Source: Enterococcus_I eurekensis
GTDB taxonomy: Bacteria; Bacillota; Bacilli; Lactobacillales; Enterococcaceae
Assembly: GCF_042654605.1 (NCBI RefSeq)
Contig: NZ_JBHSGT010000039.1
Location: forward strand, 1 to 15,579
Direction of reading: 5' to 3'
Length of the DNA stretch: 15,579 nucleotides
Shown: piece after piece, positions 1 through 6,003 of the stretch
Layout of the letters: each line of letters begins with the position of its first letter
How positions within the stretch are numbered: position 1 is the first letter of the stretch
Notes under the pieces: generated by a model
Databases searched by the model: none
What the model was told of the DNA's origin: nothing
Seen by the model: the letters and a program-made list of their open reading frames with translations, nothing else
Made by a program: the position numbers and the translations under genes

Positions 1-18
1 TATTTAGACATAATAAAA

Positions 19-64
19 CCGACCTCCAAAAGTTAGATTTTTAGGTCTAACTTTTGGGGGTCGG
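19..64. terminator. Strong hairpin, probable bidirectional terminator
   Basis: Positions 19-37 and 46-64 form a 19-bp stem with one G-T wobble and an 8-nt loop. On the minus strand the stem is followed at once by TTTTATTAT. On the plus strand the T-rich tract (80-87) comes only after a gap of about 15 nt. It probably ends a transcript entering from the left, or a convergent pair. The gene it serves is outside the window. Confidence 0.7.
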
Positions 65-102
65 CTCATCTTTCTGGTTGTTTTTTTGTCGTTTAACATT
101 TA

Positions 103-131
103 TACTGAATCAGTACAGTTTATGTGACTGT
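103..131. promoter_or_regulatory. Two adjoining small dyads upstream of metN
   Basis: TACTGA-A-TCAGTA (103-115) is a perfect 6+1+6 palindrome. It runs into ACAGT-(7 nt)-ACTGT (115-131), and a -10-like TATTAT overlaps the end at 131-136. No convincing -35 is visible. This could be an operator and promoter for the methionine transporter operon, but short palindromes are common in AT-rich DNA. The rest of 65-275 is AT-rich. I see no T-box sequence and no SAM riboswitch core in it. Confidence 0.25.
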
Positions 132-275
132 ATTATATTGTTTTTATTGTGAAGTATCGTTCGTATTTCTTTATAAATCAATCTTTTTTAATTTTTTTTG
201 TAAACGAACAATTATTTGATTGGGATAAATTAATACAGATGCTTTCATTATTTAGTATAGATAAGGGGGGAGTCA

Positions 276-998
276 ATGTATCAACTGGAACAAGTTAGTC
301 ATGTTTATGATGAGAAAAAAGCGCTTGATCAGTTGTCGTTTTCAATTGAAAAAGGTTCATTTGTAGGAATTGTTGGTAAAAGTGGTTCAGGGAAATCGAC
401 TTTATTGCGTTTATTGAATTTAATGGAGTCACCCATGCAAGGACGATTATCAATTGAGCAACACGATGTCGGTCAATTTTCTGTCAAAGAAAAGCAGCGA
501 TGGAAACAAAAAATAGGCATGGCTTTTCAACATTTTAACTTACTGAATAATTTGACGGTCGCAGAAAATGTTGCTTTGCCGTTAAAGTTAATCGGGAAAA
601 AGGATCAAGCTTATGTCACAGAACTTTTAGCTTTTGTTGGCTTACAAGATAAAATGGATGCTTATCCAAATCAGCTTTCAGGTGGCGAAAAACAGCGGGT
701 ATCAATTGCTCGTGCACTGATCCGTAAGCCGGAAATCTTACTTTGTGATGAAGTAACGAGTGCGCTTGATGAAGAATATGCCGATGAAGTCTTAATGTTA
801 TTGCAAAAAATTCATCGAGAGTTTGCGTTGACGATCTTTTTCGTCAGTCATGATTTGGCAGCTGTTAAAAAAGTTTGTCATCGCGTTTTAGTCTTGGAAG
901 AGGGAAAACTTCAAGGAGAGGTCTTAAACACTCCGACTTTGATTGAAAAAGAGGCATTGACCTACTTTGAGAAGGTGCAAAGGAGGTTGACGACATGA
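276..998 (+). CDS. metN: Methionine-type ABC transporter ATP-binding protein (MetN-like, short form)
   Basis: This is the cytoplasmic ATPase that powers uptake by the permease and lipoprotein encoded next to it. In its 240 residues one sees the Walker A motif GKSGSGKST (34-42), Q-loop Q85, the ABC signature LSGGE (134-138), Walker B ending in D158-E159, and the switch histidine H192. The ATG at 276 follows a GGGGGG ribosome binding site (265-270) at 5 nt. Its stop overlaps the metI start by 4 nt (ATGA), so the two are translationally coupled. Classical MetN proteins are about 340 residues because of a C-terminal NIL (ACT-like) domain that binds methionine and inhibits transport. This protein stops after the ATPase core and lacks it. 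Assignment to methionine rests on the neighbours, chiefly the NLPA-family lipoprotein. Other amino acids or short peptides remain possible. Confidence 0.88.
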   Translation: MYQLEQVSHVYDEKKALDQLSFSIEKGSFVGIVGKSGSGKSTLLRLLNLMESPMQGRLSIEQHDVGQFSVKEKQRWKQKIGMAFQHFNLLNNLTVAENVALPLKLIGKKDQAYVTELLAFVGLQDKMDAYPNQLSGGEKQRVSIARALIRKPEILLCDEVTSALDEEYADEVLMLLQKIHREFALTIFFVSHDLAAVKKVCHRVLVLEEGKLQGEVLNTPTLIEKEALTYFEKVQRRLTT

Positions 999-1666
999 GT
1001 TTAGCGGAGCAAATCGTTTATTATTGGCCTGAGTTGCAATTGTCATTAGAACAAACGGCGATCATGATGGGGATTTCGTTATTTTTTGCTTTAGTGGTTG
1101 GCTTGCCTTTAGGTGTGGCTTTATTTTTAGCCAATCCGAAAGTTGCTCAAAAAAGAACCCTCAGTTATTGGATCCTAAACGGTGTGATTAGTATTGTCCG
1201 TTCGTACCCGTTTCTCTTGTTCGTTGTATCGTTAATTCCTGTCGTTCGTTTTTTGATTGGCCGAGCTTTTGGACCCGTTCCGGCGTCCTTTCCTTTGAGT
1301 CTTGTTGCGATTGCAATTTTCGCACGCTTAGTCGAGCAAGTTTTACTCGATATCCCTCAGGAGATTCAATTGTTAGCCGATTCACTGGGAGCAAGTAAGG
1401 TGCAATATATTTGGTACTTTCTGCTCGTTGAAGGGCGTAGCGGCTTGGTCTTGGCGTTTACGACAACGATTGTCAGTATGGTTTCTTATTCGACCGTCAT
1501 GGGAATTGTTGGTGGTGGTGGAATTGGTGATTTTGCCATTCGTTATGGTTATCAAAGTTATCAATATGGCATTATGTATTTAGCAATTATTTTTATGGTT
1601 TGTTTTGTTTTTTTAATACAAATGATAGGCAATCAAATCGCTTATCGACTAGATAAAAGAAAGTAG
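995..1666 (+). CDS. metI: Methionine-type ABC transporter permease (MetI-like)
   Basis: This is the inner-membrane channel subunit, 223 residues, the usual MetI length. There are five hydrophobic segments at roughly 20-46, 60-86, 98-118, 150-170 and 190-214. The cytoplasmic coupling loop (EAA motif) lies around 121-150 and contains the D-SLGAS core that docks on the ATPase. AGGAGG at 981-986, within the 3' end of metN, gives 8-nt spacing to the ATG. The start overlaps the metN stop and the stop overlaps the metQ ribosome binding site, so the three genes form one transcript. Family and role are clear. The exact substrate is inferred from the metNIQ arrangement. Confidence 0.9.
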   Translation: MSLAEQIVYYWPELQLSLEQTAIMMGISLFFALVVGLPLGVALFLANPKVAQKRTLSYWILNGVISIVRSYPFLLFVVSLIPVVRFLIGRAFGPVPASFPLSLVAIAIFARLVEQVLLDIPQEIQLLADSLGASKVQYIWYFLLVEGRSGLVLAFTTTIVSMVSYSTVMGIVGGGGIGDFAIRYGYQSYQYGIMYLAIIFMVCFVFLIQMIGNQIAYRLDKRK

Positions 1667-1675
1667 GATGGAATA

Positions 1676-2497
1676 ATGAAAAAATTTGGTTTAGGTTTCG
1701 TTGCCCTTGTTTCAATCATGACATTAGCTGCTTGTGGTACAAGCGAAAAAGGTACGGATAGCGCAAAGGAAGATAAAGTGATTACGGTTGCTGGACAAGC
1801 AGCACCAATGACAGATGTCGTAAAAGTGGCAGCAGAAGTTGCTAAAAAAGATGGCTGGGAAATTAAATTAGTCCAAGTAAACGACAATGTGGCCTATAAC
1901 GACATGGTTATGAGTAAAGAAGCCGATGCAAGTTTTGCTCAGCATCGTCCATTTATGGAAAAATACAATGCTGAAAAAGAAGGCACGCTCGTTGCGATTC
2001 AACCAATTTACGATGCAAAAGTTGGTTTTTATTCAAAAGATTACAAATCAGTTGATGCGATTCCAGAAAATAGCAAAGTTGCCATTCCAAATGATGCCTC
2101 AAACGAAGGTAGGGCCTTAGCAATCTTAGCTGAGCAAAATTTAATCACCTTAAAAGAGGGTGTAGGGACGAATGCGACAACTAAAGACGTTGTTGAAAAT
2201 CCGAAAAACTTGGAATGGTTATCGGTTGATTTATTAAATCTAGCTGAAGCATACAGCGAGCCAGGTGTTGCGCTAGTGTATAACTACCCAACCTATATTT
2301 CTAAAATTGGCTTAAAACCCGCTGATGCGTTGTTTTTAGAAGAAAAAATTGATGATCGTTTTTCAATCCAATTAGTGGCTCGTGAAGACAATCAAGATTC
2401 TGAAAAAATTAAAGCTCTCCATAAATACATGACGAGTGATGAAGTTCGTAGCTTTTTAGAAGACGAACACAGTGATACATTGCTTCCCTCATTTTAA
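1676..2497 (+). CDS. metQ: Methionine-type substrate-binding lipoprotein (MetQ/NLPA family)
   Basis: This is the extracytoplasmic binding lipoprotein that delivers substrate to the permease. The N-terminus carries a signal peptide (MKK plus a hydrophobic stretch) ending in the lipobox LAAC, with C20 as the lipidated cysteine. The NLPA (Lipoprotein_9) pattern is visible: a VNDNVAYN segment where the family usually has a F-x-DY-x-x-PN motif, then DASFAQHRPF, and later NDASNEGRAL. It has 273 residues, a normal length. A ribosome binding site (AGGATGG, 1665-1671) precedes the ATG by 4 nt. The gene ends in tandem stops TAA TAG and is followed by a terminator. The first ligand-region motif departs from the canonical form, so specificity for free methionine over another amino acid or a methionine dipeptide is not certain. 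Confidence 0.88.
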   Translation: MKKFGLGFVALVSIMTLAACGTSEKGTDSAKEDKVITVAGQAAPMTDVVKVAAEVAKKDGWEIKLVQVNDNVAYNDMVMSKEADASFAQHRPFMEKYNAEKEGTLVAIQPIYDAKVGFYSKDYKSVDAIPENSKVAIPNDASNEGRALAILAEQNLITLKEGVGTNATTKDVVENPKNLEWLSVDLLNLAEAYSEPGVALVYNYPTYISKIGLKPADALFLEEKIDDRFSIQLVAREDNQDSEKIKALHKYMTSDEVRSFLEDEHSDTLLPSF

Positions 2498-2510
2498 TAG
2501 AAATTTCAAG

Positions 2511-2543
2511 CGGTTAGAGACAAATGTTTCTAGCCGTTTTTTT
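2511..2543 (+). terminator. Rho-independent terminator of the metNIQ operon
   Basis: An 11-bp stem (2511-2521 with 2526-2536, two G-T wobbles) with an AAAT loop is followed directly by seven T (2537-2543). It lies 14 bases after the metQ stop. Confidence 0.92.
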
Positions 2544-2600
2544 ATATAAAAAGCGAAGTATAAAGGGATTTTTAATAATTTTTAAAATCGAGGAAGGATT

Positions 2601-2629
2601 TTCGCTTCATCAATTATTTATGGTATACT
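2601..2629 (+). promoter_or_regulatory. Promoter of the LtaS/MdoB-like gene (extended -10)
   Basis: TGG-TATACT (2621-2629) is an extended -10 element. At 17-bp spacing the -35 is a weak TTCGCT (2601-2606), typical of extended -10 promoters. The -35 lies in the right arm of a 7-bp inverted repeat (AAGCGAA 2551-2557, TTCGCTT 2601-2607). Transcription would start near 2636, giving a leader of about 30 nt. Confidence 0.6.
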
Positions 2630-2668
2630 TTTAAAAGAAATGGAGAGATAGAAAGTAGGCGGATTTTA

Positions 2669-4507
2669 ATGTTTATTTTATGTGGGCTGTTGTTATTTTT
2701 CGCAGCTAAAATCTTACCTAGACAAAAGAAAGTATCTTATATTTTATTACCTTACTTAGGCTTAATAATGAGCTTCTTGACTCTTTTTTTCTGGCGAACA
2801 GCTGGACTTGAAGTATGGAATTTATGGGCGCTTCTCGTACCTTTTATTGGTTCAAAGTTGATTTATACCCTATTAGCGCTACTGTCTTCTTTAATTGTTT
2901 ATGGTGGATTAAAATTTGTTTTAAAACTAGTTGAAAGTGGTCGGTTGATACGACGAAAACCGTTAAAAAAACGACAAATTATTGGGATTACTTGCTCGAG
3001 TATTGTGGCGTTTTTAGGAATTTTACTTGGTGTTTGTAGTGTTTGGGCTGTGAATTCATTTGGCAATATGACATTTGACCAAATGGTATACACATTGAGT
3101 CAGCCTTTGGGGGATTCTGACCCCGGCCAAGTCATTAATTTTATTGAAAATCCTTTTTTAACAACTTCTGTATTATTCTTCATTATCTTTAATTTCTTTC
3201 TTGTTTTTGCTTTATATACTGTTTCGACTGTTAAAATCAAAACAAGAAAAAAATCATTGTTAACGCCAGTTATTGCTTTGACAAGCTTCTTAGTTTTGAT
3301 AAGTAGTATTTTTATCGGTGTGATGGAAATAGGTTATGCGGATATCAAAGCTTATTATTTTGAGGAATCGGATATCTATGACCGTTATTACGTTGATCCA
3401 ACAACTGTCAATGTAACTTTTCCTGAAGAAAAACGGAATTTGATTTACATTTTCCTAGAGTCGATGGAAAGTAGTTATGCTTCGCAAGAGGTTGGTGGGA
3501 TTAAGGAAAATAATTTGATTCCTAATTTAACACAATTAGCGATGTTAGAAGGAACGCATTTTTCGAATACGGAAAATCTAGGCGGCTTTTACCAAGTACC
3601 AGGTGCCAACCAAACTGCCAGTTCGATGGTTGCTCAAACATCAGGATTGCCACTAAGAGCAGCTGGTGGGGATGTTGATGCGAATAACTATGGTCAAGGG
3701 GGGACGGACTTTTTCCCAGGGGCCTACTCGATTGGTGAAATTCTTGAAAAAGAAGGTTACAATCAGCGTTTAATGATGGGATCTAGTCGTGATTTTGCCG
3801 GTCGGGGTGAATACTTTACCCAACACGGAAATTATACGATACAAGATGTTTATTGGGCACGCCAAGAAGGCTTGATTCCTGAAGATTATTGGGAATGGTG
3901 GGGCTTTGAAGATCGTAAATTATTCGATTTTGCCAAAGATTCAATCACTGAATTAGCCAACCAAGAACAACCGTTTAATTTCACGATGCTGACTGTCGAT
4001 ACGCATTTTGAGGACGGTTATGCGACAGAAGAAACACCTGATTTGTTCGGTGACCAATATCAAAACGTCATCTATGACAACGACCGTCAGTTAAAAGAGT
4101 TTTTAGACTGGATTAAATCACAACCTTTTTATGAAAATACAACCGTCGTTTTAGTCGGTGATCATTTGACAATGGACAGTGACTTCTTTGAGGAAGCAGA
4201 CCCATTGTATCAACGAACGGTTTATAATACGATTTTGAATGCGCCAATTACAGCCAATCAAACAACGAATCGTCAAGCAACGGCTTTAGATATGTTCCCA
4301 ACAACTTTAGCAGCGCTAGGTGTAAATATCGAAGGTGAACGATTAGGATTAGGAACGAACTTGTTCTCAAAACGTGAAACGTTAGCAGAGCAGCTAAGTT
4401 TCGACAGACTCTATACTGAATTAACCAAACGTTCCGAATTCTACAATACTCGATTGATGAAGGGGACGGATGAGGAAGTGTTACGTCAGCAAGAAGCTGA
4501 AAAATGA
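2669..4507 (+). CDS. Membrane-anchored phosphoglycerol transferase-like enzyme (LtaS/MdoB family)
   Basis: This is a 612-residue enzyme of the alkaline phosphatase/sulfatase superfamily. The N-terminal third has about six hydrophobic segments (1-14, 24-42, 50-85 probably two, 104-126, 163-187, 198-220). An extracellular catalytic domain spans roughly 258-565. Metal and catalytic residues can be placed: E264 in FLESMES, the candidate nucleophile T316 in NQTASSMVAQTSGLPL, a TVDTH motif, and D498-H499 in VGDH. Relatives move glycerol phosphate from phosphatidylglycerol onto lipoteichoic acid, glucans or wall polysaccharide. The segment after T316 looks more like MdoB/OpgB than like the polymerising LtaS, so it may decorate a glycan (compare streptococcal GacH) instead of building the LTA chain. 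The ATG at 2669 has AGGCGGA (2657-2663) at 5 nt. It is transcribed alone, and no terminator is seen before the efp promoter. Confidence 0.85.
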   Translation: MFILCGLLLFFAAKILPRQKKVSYILLPYLGLIMSFLTLFFWRTAGLEVWNLWALLVPFIGSKLIYTLLALLSSLIVYGGLKFVLKLVESGRLIRRKPLKKRQIIGITCSSIVAFLGILLGVCSVWAVNSFGNMTFDQMVYTLSQPLGDSDPGQVINFIENPFLTTSVLFFIIFNFFLVFALYTVSTVKIKTRKKSLLTPVIALTSFLVLISSIFIGVMEIGYADIKAYYFEESDIYDRYYVDPTTVNVTFPEEKRNLIYIFLESMESSYASQEVGGIKENNLIPNLTQLAMLEGTHFSNTENLGGFYQVPGANQTASSMVAQTSGLPLRAAGGDVDANNYGQGGTDFFPGAYSIGEILEKEGYNQRLMMGSSRDFAGRGEYFTQHGNYTIQDVYWARQEGLIPEDYWEWWGFEDRKLFDFAKDSITELANQEQPFNFTMLTVDTHFEDGYATEETPDLFGDQYQNVIYDNDRQLKEFLDWIKSQPFYENTTVVLVGDHLTMDSDFFEEADPLYQRTVYNTILNAPITANQTTNRQATALDMFPTTLAALGVNIEGERLGLGTNLFSKRETLAEQLSFDRLYTELTKRSEFYNTRLMKGTDEEVLRQQEAEK

Positions 4508-4510
4508 CGT

Positions 4511-4539
4511 TTGTCAAAAGCGTATGATTCTGCTAAAAT
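4511..4539 (+). promoter_or_regulatory. Promoter of efp
   Basis: TTGTCA (4511-4516) and TAAAAT (4534-4539) are separated by 17 bp, with TGC giving an extended -10. It is a near-consensus sigma-A promoter starting 4 bases after the upstream stop, as expected for an abundant translation factor. Confidence 0.85.
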
Positions 4540-4575
4540 GAATTGAATGATTTTTACATGAAGGAGATAAAAAAT

Positions 4576-5139
4576 ATGATTTCAGCAGTAGATTTAAGAG
4601 CTGGTATGACATTTATTCAAGACGGTAAATTAATTAAAGTTTTGGAAGCAAGTCACCACAAACCAGGTAAAGGTAACACTGTAATGCGTATGAAATTACG
4701 TGACGTAAGAACAGGCGCAACATATGATACAACTTTCCGTCCAGATGAAAAGTTTGAAAAAGCACACATCGATACGAAAAAAGTTCAATACTTATATACA
4801 ATGGAAGATACTGGGTTCTTCATGGACTTAGAAACTTACGACCAATACGAAATTCCCGTTGATACAATCGAAGACGAAATGAAATTCGTTTTAGAAAACA
4901 TGGAATTAAGCATCCAGTTTTACGGTTCAGAAGTAATTGGTATCCAATTACCATCAACAGTAATCTTACGTGTTGAAGAAACACAACCGTCAATTAAAGG
5001 CGCAACTGTTACAGGTTCTGGTAAACCAGCAATAATGGAAACAGGATTAGTTGTTAACGTTCCAGACTTCATCGAAGCAGGCGAACTATTAGAAGTCAAC
5101 ACCTCAGAAGGCACATACCAAAAACGCGCAGGGAAATAA
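4576..5139 (+). CDS. efp: Translation elongation factor P
   Basis: EF-P binds ribosomes stalled on polyproline and similar sequences, entering between the P and E sites and stimulating peptide bond formation. The 187-residue product shows the family's three domains: a KOW-like domain (about 1-62) and two OB-fold domains (about 65-127 and 130-185). The domain I loop HHKPGKGN places K32 at the tip, the position modified in Bacillus EF-P and equivalent to E. coli K34. The conserved C-terminal stretch GLVVNVPDFIEAGE is present. An in-frame ATG at 4543 exists, but the ATG at 4576 follows AAGGAGA (4561-4567) and gives the family N-terminus MISAVDLRAG, so 4576 is chosen. The stop is immediately followed by the first hairpin repeat unit, which probably supplies the terminator. 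Confidence 0.97.
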   Translation: MISAVDLRAGMTFIQDGKLIKVLEASHHKPGKGNTVMRMKLRDVRTGATYDTTFRPDEKFEKAHIDTKKVQYLYTMEDTGFFMDLETYDQYEIPVDTIEDEMKFVLENMELSIQFYGSEVIGIQLPSTVILRVEETQPSIKGATVTGSGKPAIMETGLVVNVPDFIEAGELLEVNTSEGTYQKRAGK

Positions 5140-5263
5140 AGAGGCGTAAAAAAATCGATCAGCGACGAGAAATAAGACAGTATCTGGAAAGAAAATGGCA
5201 CTTTCATTTTTTTCCAGATCACTTATTTCCGAGTCGCTGATTTTTTTTCGCCGTTTCAAAACA
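5140..5263. repeat. Hairpin unit 1
   Basis: Outer clamp GGCG/CGCC, A7/T8 outer stem, ATCAGCGAC/GTCGCTGAT, GAAATAAG/CTTATTTC, ATCTGGAAA/TTTCCAGAT, loop GCACTTT (5198-5204). It differs from the others in having an A/T-tract outer stem and TCG where they carry the GTTT bulge. It begins one base after the efp stop. Confidence 0.88.
5158..5248 (+). terminator. Probable efp terminator formed by repeat unit 1
   Basis: The strong stem ATCAGCGAC (5158-5166) with GTCGCTGAT (5233-5241) closes a longer hairpin and runs into eight T (5241-5248). This is the layout of an intrinsic terminator, though the hairpin is longer than usual. No other terminator separates efp from the array. Confidence 0.6.
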
Positions 5264-5386
5264 AGAGGCTATAATTAAAGCGTTTAGGGGCAAGAGATAA
5301 AAACTACCTGGGAAAAAATCGCACTTTGATTTGTTCCCAGGTAGTTTTATCTCCGTAGCCCCTGCTTTAATTATGCCGTTTGAATC
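5264..5386. repeat. Hairpin unit 2
   Basis: Outer stem ATAATTAAAGC/GCTTTAATTAT, GTTT bulge, AGGGGC/GCCCCT, GAGATAAAA/TTTTATCTC, CTACCTGGGAA/TTCCCAGGTAG, loop GCACTTT (5321-5327). Almost every paired position differs from unit 1, yet both arms match. The internal loop is AA/CGTA instead of GA/CGA. Confidence 0.88.
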
Positions 5387-5510
5387 AGAGGCTATTTTTG
5401 TAGCGTCTAACTGCGAGAGATAAGAAAGAATCCCCAGGAAAATCGTCCTTTGATTTCCCTGGGGATTTGCTTATCTCCGAGCAGTTGCTAGAAAAATGCC
5501 GTTTAAGGAT
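5387..5510. repeat. Hairpin unit 3
   Basis: Outer stem around ATTTTTGTAGC/GCTAGAAAAAT (one G-G mismatch), bulge GTCT in place of GTTT, AACTGC/GCAGTT, GAGATAAG/CTTATCTC, AATCCCCAGG/CCTGGGGATT, loop GTCCTTT (5445-5451). It matches unit 4 at 122 of 124 positions. Confidence 0.9.
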
Positions 5511-5634
5511 AGAGGCTATTTTTGTAGCGTTTAACTGCGAGAGATAAGAAAGAATCCCCAGGAAAATCGTCCTTTGATTTCCCTGGGGATTTGCTTATCT
5601 CCGAGCAGTTGCTAGAAAAATGCCGTTTAAGGAA
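5511..5634. repeat. Hairpin unit 4
   Basis: A near-copy of unit 3, differing in the GTTT bulge (C to T) and the last base of the unit (T to A). Loop GTCCTTT at 5569-5575. The pair indicates a recent tandem duplication. Confidence 0.9.
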
Positions 5635-5757
5635 AGAGGCTATTTCTTGAGCGTTTTGACATGAGAAATCAGAACAACGTCCGAAAAAATGGTACTTTCA
5701 TTTTTATCGGGCGTTTCTTATTTCCGAATGTCAGCTCAAGAAATGCCGTTTAAGGCG
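5635..5757. repeat. Hairpin unit 5
   Basis: Outer stem ATTTCTTGAGC/GCTCAAGAAAT, GTTT bulge, TGACAT/ATGTCA, GAAATCAG/CTTATTTC (one mismatch), AACGTCCG/CGGGCGTT (one wobble), AAAATG/CATTTT, loop GTACTTT (5692-5698). Confidence 0.88.
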
Positions 5758-5881
5758 AGAGGTTATTTCTTAAGTGTTTAGTGTCGAGTCATAAGCAAAG
5801 AATCGTTTGAAAGTGTTCTTTACTTTCAAAAAGATTATGACTTATGACCGAGACACTGCTTAATAAATACCGTTTAAGAAG
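5758..5881. repeat. Hairpin unit 6
   Basis: The outer clamp has changed on both sides, GGT/ACC against GGC/GCC elsewhere. Stems ATTTCTTAAGT/GCTTAATAAAT (partly mismatched), AGTGTC/GACACT, GTCATAAG/CTTATGAC, TTTGAAAGT/ACTTTCAAA. GTTT bulge and GA/CGA loop are intact; apical loop GTTCTTT (5815-5821). Confidence 0.87.
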
Positions 5882-5949
5882 AGAGGTTATTTCTTAAGCG
5901 TTCAGCGACGAGAAATAAGAGGCTATTTTAAGAAGCTTTAATAAAAAAG
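5882..5949. repeat. Truncated unit 7 and remnant of an eighth unit
   Basis: The left arm of a unit (AGAGGTTATTTCTTAAGCGTT, then CAGCGACGAG) runs to the ATAAG motif at about 5919. There it meets a new AGAGGCT start (5918-5924) instead of its inner stem. What follows resembles outer-arm sequence (a TTTTAAGAAGC-like left arm running into a GCTTTAATAAAA-like right arm), as if the interior had been deleted. No partner for the unit 7 left arm is present. Confidence 0.6.
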
Positions 5950-5962
5950 TCTCTTTCTACAG

Positions 5963-6003
5963 AAAAGACAAGGAGACGATTATGTCGCATCTCCTTGTCT
6001 TTT
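5963..6003 (-). terminator. Terminator of the methyltransferase/GIY-YIG operon
   Basis: A perfect 14-bp stem (5963-5976 with 5990-6003) has a 13-nt loop that contains the GIY-YIG stop codon (5980-5982). The A/T-rich base of the stem supplies the minus-strand U-run TTTTCTG. On the plus strand TTTTT ends the stem, so it may also stop transcription coming through the repeat array. Confidence 0.75.

Larger units (their letters stand above)
5140..5949. repeat. Tandem array of long-hairpin repeats, period 123-124 bp
   Basis: Between the convergent genes efp and the GIY-YIG gene lie six complete units and a broken end. No credible ORF is present. Each unit starts AGAGG and ends with (G/A)CC-GTTT plus a short linker. 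It folds into one hairpin of about 110 nt: outer GGC/GCC clamp, outer stem of about 11 bp, a left-side GTTT bulge, a 5-6-bp stem, an internal loop GA/CGA, an 8-9-bp stem containing ATAAG/CTTAT, a variable inner stem, and a 7-nt apical loop GYHCTTT. The stems differ in sequence between units but remain paired. Apical loops start at 5198, 5321, 5445, 5569, 5692 and 5815, spacing 123-124. It may relate to palindromic repeats known in enterococci, which I cannot confirm here. Function unknown. Confidence 0.9.

Noticed and set aside
65..275. A T-box or SAM riboswitch controlling the methionine transporter.
   Set aside because: No T-box consensus, no SAM riboswitch core and no terminator just before metN were found. 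The only strong hairpin is 210 bp upstream.
4543..4575. An upstream in-frame ATG would extend EF-P by 11 residues.
   Set aside because: It has no ribosome binding site, lies only about 4 bases past the promoter -10, and adds residues absent from EF-P proteins. The ATG at 4576 has AAGGAGA.
4920..5222. A 100-residue open frame on the minus strand across the end of efp and repeat unit 1.
   Set aside because: It is antisense to a confident gene, crosses a hairpin repeat, and has no recognisable domain or ribosome binding site.
5140..5949. The array could be a CRISPR locus.
   Set aside because: There are no short identical repeats separated by unique spacers. The whole 124-bp unit is the repeat, it is palindromic throughout, and no cas genes are nearby.
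5140..5949. Internal loop GA/CGA as a kink-turn.
   Set aside because: A classical kink-turn needs a 3-nt bulge beside tandem G-A pairs; only one extra base (C) is seen. Kept as a conserved internal loop only.
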